NCBI GenBank assembly: GCA_016213455.1
Contig: JACRAG010000468.1
Coordinates: 1-7,002, forward strand
DNA from: Anaerolineae bacterium
GTDB taxonomy: Bacteria > Chloroflexota > Anaerolineae > Anaerolineales > Anaerolineaceae
Direction of reading: 5' to 3'
Length of the DNA: 7,002 bases
The position numbers were made by a program, and so were the translations under genes. Of this stretch, positions 1-5,235 are shown one piece after another; the stretch's first letter is position 1, and each line of letters opens with the position of its first letter. The notes below the pieces were generated by a model that did not search any database, was not told the DNA's origin, and saw nothing but the letters and a program-made list of their open reading frames with translations.

Positions 1-58
1 ACTCAAATGACTGCAGGCGCCTGAACAGGATATCCGTTTGATTCATATTTTTGTTCAT
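1..58 (-). CDS. Start of an unidentified downstream gene (cut by window edge)
   Basis: An open frame of 19 codons begins at ATG 58, with a second in-frame ATG at 46, and runs off the window. It reads MNKNMNQTDILFRRLQSFE. It lies on the same strand as all other genes, 31 bases after the mobA stop. A run of five G at 59-63 touches the first ATG and lies 12 bases from the second, so neither spacing is ideal. The gap 59-89 is AT-rich and shows no hairpin that would end transcription. The fragment is too short to assign a family, and it may be a chance open frame. Confidence 0.35.
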   Translation of the reverse strand, partial: MNKNMNQTDILFRRLQSFE

Positions 59-89
59 CCCCCAAGTTTGACATATTTATACAAAATTT

Positions 90-737
90 TCATCCGTTTG
101 GGCCTGCCATTAATCTCGATTGTTCATACTTTTCGGCTATTTGAAAATCCTGTGGGGTATTCAAGTTTGTGAATGCTTTTAAATCTGGCTCAAAAGACCG
201 TAAGGAACTCTCCGGTATCTCCCAAACTCTCACTTTTTTGAGCCAACCGATCAGGGATCGTTCTCCTTCCTCCAGTGCTGTTTCAACCTGGTCCAAGCAA
301 ATATCTCGCCGATATACGGAATGCAATGGTTCAAAGCCATCAGCATGTTTTGGTATAGCGATATCAAAAGGTTCGTGTTCCAGGATACTGAGCTGATAGG
401 CCAGCATGGTTGTGTTAATAAAAGGCATATCACAGCCAACCAGAATAAGATACTCCGTCCTCGACGCACTTAAGGCGGTGTACAAACCAACCAAAGGCCC
501 TTTGATGCTCAGAAGGTCTCTGGCTAACGGCACTTGTAAAAACTCATATGTCTCAGGGTGGTTGGTAATGACCAAAAAATTGTCAGTTAATGCCTGGCCC
601 CGAAACACAATCCGCTGGATTAAGGCCTCGCCCATAAAAGGTAAAGCTGCTTTGTCCTTACCCATCCTTACAGAAGCACCTCCTGCGAGGATAGCGAAAG
701 TGACCTGCTCTCTGGAATGGGTCCATTTATCAGGCAA
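90..737 (-). CDS. mobA: Molybdenum cofactor guanylyltransferase
   Basis: MobA transfers GMP from GTP to molybdopterin to form Mo-MGD, the cofactor of NarG and other DMSO-reductase family enzymes. The 215-residue length fits the family (about 190-220). The nucleotide-binding signature LAGGASVRMGKDKA lies at residues 17-30, the guanine-side loop GPLVGL at 80-85, the Mg-binding aspartate in VGCDMPFI at D103, and the late motif FTNLNTPQD at 189-197. The start appears to be TTG at 737: an in-frame TAG lies five codons further upstream, and no ATG or GTG occurs before the essential LAGG motif. The ribosome binding site is weak (AGAG at 747-750), so translation probably depends on ribosomes ending the hemerythrin gene eight bases inside it. 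Placing mobA at the end of a nar operon would match cofactor supply to nitrate reductase synthesis. Confidence 0.93.
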   Translation of the reverse strand: MPDKWTHSREQVTFAILAGGASVRMGKDKAALPFMGEALIQRIVFRGQALTDNFLVITNHPETYEFLQVPLARDLLSIKGPLVGLYTALSASRTEYLILVGCDMPFINTTMLAYQLSILEHEPFDIAIPKHADGFEPLHSVYRRDICLDQVETALEEGERSLIGWLKKVRVWEIPESSLRSFEPDLKAFTNLNTPQDFQIAEKYEQSRLMAGPNG

Positions 738-1287
738 GACCCATTTCTCTTTCTAGCGCATCAGCCAATGCAAGATACTTTTCATGAACCCCCTCGCCTG
801 TTTCCTCGTGCTCAACGTGCTCGAAGCCATCGAACACCTTGTCATGTTCTGCGACCGGAATAAATCTGTTTGCCATCGGGAAAAGGATATTATCTTCCTT
901 TTGAATGTGCTGGCGCAGGAGACTGGCATATCCACGCGCATTTTGAATGAGCATCCGCAAAGCACTGCTTTCACCAGACTCAACCTTTTGGGCCGATTCT
1001 CGCATCCCCTTGGTGAAGAGGCGTGCCTGTTCGTGATCAGACAGCATTGCGCCAATCGGGCCGCCTTCTACGGGAATCCCATAACGAGCCATCGTTGTAA
1101 ATAAAACGCCTTCCTCTTTTCGGTGATGGCAGCCATCCGCGAAACCAGAAATGAGACTGGCCGCCTCTATAAAAAGGCCCACTCGAAGAGCCTTTCCACT
1201 CTCCAGGTGATCGGCAGCTGCATCTAAAACGGTCAGCACGCGTTCAATCACGCGGTGTTCGGACATCAAAATTTCTGTCGCTTTCAT
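730..1287 (-). CDS. Hemerythrin-like HHE cation-binding domain protein
   Basis: The 185-residue cytoplasmic protein is a four-helix bundle predicted to bind a non-heme diiron centre. Expected ligands are visible in order: H11 (LMSEHRVIE), H55 and E59 (CHHRKEE), H85 (MLSDHEQAR), and H127 and E131 (LLRQHIQKEDNILFPMA). Such proteins bind O2 or NO, or store or deliver iron; in RIC/YtfE/ScdA the same domain repairs FeS clusters damaged by NO. A stretch of about 45 residues after the last ligand is rich in His and Glu and may be an extra helix. The ATG at 1287 is preferred over a TTG at 1326 and an ATG at 1302 because GGAGG lies eight bases before it and the sequence then starts at the family-like MKATEIL. 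It follows the DUF1858-VOC gene and overlaps the mobA start by eight bases. NO protection during nitrate respiration is a reasonable inference, not shown. Confidence 0.92.
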   Translation of the reverse strand: MKATEILMSEHRVIERVLTVLDAAADHLESGKALRVGLFIEAASLISGFADGCHHRKEEGVLFTTMARYGIPVEGGPIGAMLSDHEQARLFTKGMRESAQKVESGESSALRMLIQNARGYASLLRQHIQKEDNILFPMANRFIPVAEHDKVFDGFEHVEHEETGEGVHEKYLALADALEREMGLA

Positions 1288-1295
1288 TCGATCTT

Positions 1296-1300
1296 CCTCC
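1296..1300 (-). promoter_or_regulatory. Ribosome binding site of the hemerythrin gene
   Basis: GGAGG followed by AAGATCGA and then ATG. It decides the start at 1287 over the in-frame TTG at 1326 and ATG at 1302, the latter overlapping the site itself. Confidence 0.75.
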
Positions 1301-1335
1301 ATTGTTTCTCGGTCAAACGATTTCAAACCCGGTTT

Positions 1336-1998
1336 TTAGGGTACCCGCTTAGCGAAAGCAATCACATACCCGTCGGAATCCATGCAATAAGCAACCTGAT
1401 ATCCCCAGTCACGGAGTGATAAACCACTCAATTCGCGCGCTCCCGCGGAAATTGCCCGATGATGGAATATCTGTGGATCCTCAACTACCCAGTAATTCTC
1501 ACCCTGAAACACGTGTTCAGAGGTGTCTGAGACAGGAATACTCAACAATCGAGCGATATTTGCTCGCGGCATAATTCCTAAGACCCAATCTCCCAATTCA
1601 AATTCTGTCATCCCAGGTACGTTTAATCGTGGATCAATGCCAAGCACGTACGCGTAAAAATCGGTACTCCTCTGCTGGTCACTAACGTAAAGGATGAATT
1701 GCGCGGAGGGTATCAACTCGAGGCCAGGAGAATTTGATAAACTTGAATTAATTTCCTGGATTAGACTGACTAAATCCAAATCATAGTTACAAGCCAAATC
1801 TTCCAGCGTTTCAAATTTGGCCATCTCACAACCGACACAAGCCAGCAGCTTTTTATTAAAAAGAGGGATAGCCGCGGGCCAACTCGCTAATAATTGATGA
1901 AGATTCGTTTTGGGAGTGATTCTTCCGGACACGATTCCCTCATCTCTTTTTGCTGTAAGATTGGAGCGGGATTTTGAAACGCGATCATCGGAGTTCAC
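1336..1998 (-). CDS. DUF1858 redox-disulfide domain fused to a VOC (glyoxalase-fold) domain
   Basis: The 220-residue product has two parts. Residues about 26-88 match DUF1858, the hybrid-cluster-protein-associated CxxC domain related to the N-terminal ScdA domain: ITPKTNLHQLL, then LLACVGCEM with C54 and C57, then FETLEDLA. Residues about 98-218 look like one VOC module, opening with FILYVSDQQRSTDFYAYVLG and closing with CMDSDGYVIAFAKR. The usual VOC metal ligands seem to be absent: Q100 stands where a histidine is common in the first strand, and A214 where a glutamate is common in the last. It may therefore bind a ligand rather than catalyse glyoxalase chemistry. The first 25 residues are polar and unconserved in appearance. 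The start is GTG, with AGGA at 2007-2010 eight bases before it; no ATG is available in frame upstream. Function is unknown; a thiol redox or nitrosative stress role is inferred from the CxxC domain and the hemerythrin gene that follows. Confidence 0.8.
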   Translation of the reverse strand: MNSDDRVSKSRSNLTAKRDEGIVSGRITPKTNLHQLLASWPAAIPLFNKKLLACVGCEMAKFETLEDLACNYDLDLVSLIQEINSSLSNSPGLELIPSAQFILYVSDQQRSTDFYAYVLGIDPRLNVPGMTEFELGDWVLGIMPRANIARLLSIPVSDTSEHVFQGENYWVVEDPQIFHHRAISAGARELSGLSLRDWGYQVAYCMDSDGYVIAFAKRVP

Positions 1999-2028
1999 AT
2001 CCGGATTCCTCGATCTTAGGTGATCCCG

Positions 2029-2658
2029 TCATGCAGTCGCGACTATGTGCGCTTCAAGAAAAGAGCCCGATAGCACCGCCTCTTTTTCCTGATAATACCC
2101 CTGCCCGAAACAAGAACGGCAGTAAACCTGGCCTTGAAAGATGATTTCTCGCTCGTTAATGATTTCTTCTCGGCACACCGAGCAATTTACGCGCACACCG
2201 GGCCGGCTGACGATCTGTTCAATGGATGGAGATAAAGTCACTGCCATGCTGGAAAACATTACCTCATCCGGCATGGATTGATAGGCGCGCAGTTGGGCAA
2301 AGTAATGCCGCGGCTCATCCGGGATATACTTCTGCGCCCGTAAGCGGATATCGATGGCTGGCGCCAGGCGTAAGGCCTCCCCGCTTTTGACGTTGATGAA
2401 GGTCGCTCCAACCTTGCCATAATCTTCAATGCGCAGGGTGCGGTGGCCGGGGGTGACCCCGGCAGCGACTTCCAACCCATCCACGAAACAGCCGTCGGTT
2501 TCTGCGATGACGAGCAGGGTTTTATCATGCCGGGGGAGTTCCAACCCAAGTGCGGCCGCACCGGCCAGCGCCATGCGCACCCCCAACACCTGGCGAGGGC
2601 ACAGATGGCTGTGGCGAGCAGATGCCTGCTCAAGAAGCGTTTGGATGTCCGGCAGCAT
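2029..2658 (-). CDS. FmdE-family protein with C-terminal four-cysteine zinc motif
   Basis: The 209-residue product resembles FmdE, named after subunit E of formylmethanofuran dehydrogenase, a molybdenum/tungsten enzyme. Most bacterial FmdE-like proteins have no proven role. The N-terminal domain (about residues 5-145) has the family signature HSHLCPRQVLGVRMA with H16, H18 and C20, followed by ETDGCFVDG with C57, a probable metal site. The C-terminal part has C159, C162, C180 and C183 in two CxxC pairs, as in a small treble-clef or DksA-like zinc finger. There is no signal peptide or membrane segment. The start is set by a GGAGGAG site four bases upstream; it lies inside narK, so the genes overlap by 29 bases and are probably coupled. 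A role in molybdenum cofactor handling for NarG is plausible from position only. It should not be called a methanogenesis gene: no other genes of that pathway are present. Confidence 0.85.
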   Translation of the reverse strand: MLPDIQTLLEQASARHSHLCPRQVLGVRMALAGAAALGLELPRHDKTLLVIAETDGCFVDGLEVAAGVTPGHRTLRIEDYGKVGATFINVKSGEALRLAPAIDIRLRAQKYIPDEPRHYFAQLRAYQSMPDEVMFSSMAVTLSPSIEQIVSRPGVRVNCSVCREEIINEREIIFQGQVYCRSCFGQGYYQEKEAVLSGSFLEAHIVATA

Positions 2659-3994
2659 GTTGCTCCTCCATCAATTTCTGAGGCGTACTCATGGGTTTTG
2701 GTTCGGCTGTATGCGTTCGCGCCAGCAGGATCGCCAGCCCAAACGAAAGCAGCCCGAGGAGTACGAACAGAAGAAAACCATTGGCATAACCAGGCTGACC
2801 CTGACCGGCGACAATCGCGCCCAGCAGCGGCGGTAAGGTGAAACCACCGAAAGCACCCAACCCCCCGACCCACCCGGATGCCCCGCCAACCGCCCGGGGA
2901 ACCTCCTGCGGCACCAACTTGAAGACCGCGGCATTACTGACGCCCATCCCAACCGCGAGAACAATCACAGCCGTAAGTGACAGGCCAACGCTGGCCGAGA
3001 TCACCATCATCAGTGATCCGATCAAAGTGACAACGAGAGCGAGCAATATGGTTCGTTCCCCGCCCAGACGGTCCGCGATTTTCCCCCCGACCACGCGCAT
3101 CAACGAAGCCAGGATGGAATACAGCGCGGTGAATAACCCGGCGGTCACCACGGGTACGGCCAGGAAAGATTTCCAATAGGTCGGCAGCCAGGAGGTGAGG
3201 GCCATGAACCCGCCGAAGGTAGTGAAATAGATGGCCACCAGCGGCCAGGTCTTCCAGGTGCGGGCGGAGATGAGCAGGCTTTCCTTGATCATCCCAGAAG
3301 GAAACATCTCCTGCCCGTAGGTTTTTGCTGCCGCAACTGCCTGCTCTCGGTTGATACCATTGGCGCGAAACTGGAAATAGGGGGCGTTGCGGCCCAAAAA
3401 GTAGTAAAGCACTGTGCCAATGACCAGGAAGATCAGCCAGACCAGATAAGCCCCGGCCATTCCCAGCCAGCCCAACACGAGCGGCAGCAGAAAAGAAAAG
3501 ATTCCCGGGGCGAGATTGCCCACCCCGGCGTAGGTTCCCAGCGCACCGCCCTGCCTGGATTTGGGGAACCAGTAGGACACCTGCCCGGTGCCAACGGAGA
3601 AGGTGGCGATGCCGCAGCCGCTGAGCAAGCCCAGGAAGAAGATTAAGGGGGTGTAGGCGGGGGTCAACCCACCGGGGTAGAGCAAGAACATGACCGAGGT
3701 CAGGCCGGCCATTCCGGCGATGGAAATACCCAGCAGCACCAGGAAGGGCTTGCGCCCGCCCACCGTGTCCACCCAGGCAGCGAATGGAATGCGCAGAAGC
3801 GAGCCGGACAGAGAGGGCATGGCTACCAGAAACCCCACTGCCAGGGGCGAGAGGCCAATGAGGTCTTTCACTTTGGCCGCGGTCGTGCCGAACAAGGCCA
3901 CCGCCGCGAAGCCAATGAAGAACCCTAACGTCGCTCCAAAAAGACCCTGGGACGGCGCGCCAATGATCTTGATATCTTTCGGGACGGCACTCAT
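2630..3994 (-). CDS. narK: NarK-type nitrate/nitrite transporter (major facilitator superfamily, NNP family)
   Basis: The 454-residue product is a 12-helix MFS permease that would bring nitrate to the cytoplasmic reductase and/or export nitrite. The two substrate-binding arginines expected in helices 2 and 8 of NarK proteins are seen as R68 (SLLRIPFAAW) and R300 (SLMRVVGGKIADR). The MFS loop motif appears as DTVGGRK (residues 76-82). Nitrate signature regions lie at about 153-165 (GTYAGVGNLAPG) and 374-389 (GWVGGLGAFGGF). In the first, an Ala-Pro pair follows GNL where a glycine is usual in the family. The ATG start overlaps the narI stop (ATGA) and has a CGGGGGA site at 4004-4010. The frame stays open far upstream, but that part is antisense-like noise across narI. 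Its position after narI differs from the E. coli order, where narK stands apart upstream. The direction of transport (proton symport or nitrite antiport) cannot be decided here. Confidence 0.93.
   Translation of the reverse strand: MSAVPKDIKIIGAPSQGLFGATLGFFIGFAAVALFGTTAAKVKDLIGLSPLAVGFLVAMPSLSGSLLRIPFAAWVDTVGGRKPFLVLLGISIAGMAGLTSVMFLLYPGGLTPAYTPLIFFLGLLSGCGIATFSVGTGQVSYWFPKSRQGGALGTYAGVGNLAPGIFSFLLPLVLGWLGMAGAYLVWLIFLVIGTVLYYFLGRNAPYFQFRANGINREQAVAAAKTYGQEMFPSGMIKESLLISARTWKTWPLVAIYFTTFGGFMALTSWLPTYWKSFLAVPVVTAGLFTALYSILASLMRVVGGKIADRLGGERTILLALVVTLIGSLMMVISASVGLSLTAVIVLAVGMGVSNAAVFKLVPQEVPRAVGGASGWVGGLGAFGGFTLPPLLGAIVAGQGQPGYANGFLLFVLLGLLSFGLAILLARTHTAEPKPMSTPQKLMEEQHAAGHPNAS
2663..2669 (-). 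promoter_or_regulatory. Ribosome binding site of the FmdE-family gene
   Basis: GGAGGAG lies four bases before the ATG at 2658, within the last codons of narK. It supports a real start inside the upstream gene rather than a start further downstream. Confidence 0.75.
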
Positions 3995-4704
3995 ATTTTG
4001 TTGTCCCCCGTCCGAGAAAGTTTTCCGGCGGTTTCCGGTTTGCGATTCCAGATCACCAATTGCCAGGGGCGGAAAAGATAGGTGAAGGGATAGGTGGCGA
4101 TGTGCAGCAGGCGTGAGAACGGGAAAACGGCCAGCAAAAGGAAGAAGTTGACCACGTGCAGTTTGATCAACCAGGGAAGCGGCGCAACCAGGCTGACTCG
4201 CGGTTGGAAGGTGAAGATGGAGACCAGATAGGGGGTGAAGATGGCCGTAAACCAGAACGAACCAAAACGGTAGAGGGTGGCGACCAAAACCCCGGTCACC
4301 GCGGAAACCAGGAGCAGGACCAACACCACCAGGTCCATGGGGGTGGTGACAGCACGGACACGCTTTTCGCTCAATCGCCGCCAGAGCAAGATGCACAGCC
4401 CCGCCAACGCCCAGATCCCCAGCGCGAGTCCGGTCAATTCCAAAAGGTAGAGGCGGATTGGGACCGCGTTCCACAGCATTAACCCTTCTGGCAGCAGCAG
4501 GGCGACAAGATGCCCCAACAGGACAGCCAGAATGCCGTAGTGGAAAGAGATCGAGCCCCAATACAGCTTTTTGCGTTCCAACAATTGAGAGGACATGCTG
4601 GATACACTAAAGGGGCGATGGATCGAGCGATAAATTGCCACGACAATCCCAATCGCAAGGGCGATGTAAGGGAAAATCACAAATAAGATGGTGTCCCAGA
4701 TCAT
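3991..4704 (-). CDS. narI: Respiratory nitrate reductase gamma subunit, diheme cytochrome b membrane anchor
   Basis: NarI oxidises quinol in the membrane and delivers electrons through two b-type hemes to NarH. The product is 237 residues (E. coli 225). Five hydrophobic segments lie near residues 3-25, 50-72, 88-108, 122-143 and 180-200. The four expected heme ligands are present: H55 and H65 in FHYGILAVLLGH, and H183 and H201 in KLHVVNFF and SRLLHIA. Further family matches are SSQLLERK near residue 40, RRLSEKRVRAVTTP near 110 and the FPFSRLLH block near 195. The start at 4704 is chosen because it follows an AAGGAGG site by four bases and forms an ATGA overlap with narJ; an in-frame codon nine residues upstream is less likely. 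The stop overlaps the narK start in the same way. The C-terminal tail of about 20 residues is polar and variable. Confidence 0.97.
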   Translation of the reverse strand: MIWDTILFVIFPYIALAIGIVVAIYRSIHRPFSVSSMSSQLLERKKLYWGSISFHYGILAVLLGHLVALLLPEGLMLWNAVPIRLYLLELTGLALGIWALAGLCILLWRRLSEKRVRAVTTPMDLVVLVLLLVSAVTGVLVATLYRFGSFWFTAIFTPYLVSIFTFQPRVSLVAPLPWLIKLHVVNFFLLLAVFPFSRLLHIATYPFTYLFRPWQLVIWNRKPETAGKLSRTGDNKI

Positions 4705-5234
4705 GCGGCCTCCTTCTTTAAATTGCTGCACAGTTCCCTGACGGCTTCCAACAAATCGATGTATGGGTTGCCAGGATCGGCGCTGCGCAGGACAGCCAGG
4801 ATCCGTTGAACAGCCGGCGTTAGGGTCTGAACCAACTCCGGCAGCGGCTCGTCGGTACGCGCCAGGTAGCGTAAAACCGGGGCCAGGTGATCCGGCAGCT
4901 CGCCGTCAGTATCCACACCGGTTTCCATCAACACCCGGCTCATCCTGGCCATAAATTCGCCGCGCTGGTAGCTCTCTCCCCAGGTTTGAAACCCGATATA
5001 TGGCGCAGCAGGCGGGTTGAGATCGAGCGTGCGGGTGTGCAGTTCCTCCCATTCGCCCAATTTCAGCGCGCGGATTTTACTCAGAAACGAACCCAAAGCC
5101 TGCTTCTGACCGGCTGTCAGCATGCCTGCCGGCATGTTGTTCAACTCCGATTCCAGGGTTGCAAACTGGCCGGGCTGGGGATAATCAAACGCATCCGCCA
5201 GAAGATCGAACGCGCTCAGCGTATTCGTTTCCAT
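4701..5234 (-). CDS. narJ: Nitrate reductase molybdenum cofactor assembly chaperone
   Basis: NarJ is a dedicated cytoplasmic chaperone of the TorD/NarJ family. It binds NarG, aids insertion of the FeS and molybdenum cofactors, and is not part of the final enzyme. The product is 177 residues, shorter than E. coli NarJ (about 236) but usual for many other bacteria. It begins with a family-like LLADAFDYP segment (residues 11-19) and has the conserved core LNPPAAPYIGFQ followed by WGESYQRGEFM (residues 72-95); the GES..RG motif is typical of NarJ. The rest is helix-rich with no membrane segment. The ATG follows the narH TGA after one base and has a GAGGGG ribosome binding site at 5243-5248. A longer in-frame extension upstream overlaps narH and is not credible. 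The stop overlaps the narI start as ATGA, suggesting translational coupling. Confidence 0.95.
   Translation of the reverse strand: METNTLSAFDLLADAFDYPQPGQFATLESELNNMPAGMLTAGQKQALGSFLSKIRALKLGEWEELHTRTLDLNPPAAPYIGFQTWGESYQRGEFMARMSRVLMETGVDTDGELPDHLAPVLRYLARTDEPLPELVQTLTPAVQRILAVLRSADPGNPYIDLLEAVRELCSNLKKEAA
4709..4715 (-). promoter_or_regulatory. Ribosome binding site of narI
   Basis: AAGGAGG lies four bases before the narI ATG, inside the last codons of narJ. It decides the start at 4704 over an in-frame codon at 4731 and fits translational coupling through the ATGA overlap. Confidence 0.8.
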
Positions 5235-5235
5235 T

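Noticed and set aside
67..85. AT-rich imperfect dyad with TTTG and CAAA ends in the gap after mobA, considered as an FNR/CRP-type site
   Set aside because: Only the outer four bases pair, and the spacing between TTG and CAA is 11 bases, unlike the 8 of an FNR site. No convincing -35/-10 pair is linked to it.
1325..1335. Short perfect dyad AAACC-C-GGTTT between the DUF1858-VOC and hemerythrin genes, considered as a terminator or operator
   Set aside because: A one-base loop cannot form a hairpin, and an 11-base dyad is too short to claim as an operator without a second copy.
2029..2031. TGA between the FmdE-like and DUF1858-VOC genes as a selenocysteine codon
   Set aside because: It lies at the end of an unconserved tail, not at a catalytic position, no clear stem-loop follows, and the next gene has its own start and ribosome binding site.
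2029..2658. Methanogenesis or C1-pathway role from the FmdE similarity
   Set aside because: No other formylmethanofuran or tetrahydromethanopterin genes are present and the context is nitrate respiration.
2429..2841. Overlapping plus-strand open frames of about 130 codons opposite the FmdE-like and narK genes
   Set aside because: They are antisense to well-supported genes, have low-complexity composition, no recognisable domain, and are typical shadows in GC-rich DNA.
3995..4561. Possible long N-terminal extension of NarK
   Set aside because: The extension lies in another frame of narI, is rich in Pro, Gly, His and Arg, and the ATG at 3994 has its own ribosome binding site and matches normal NarK length.
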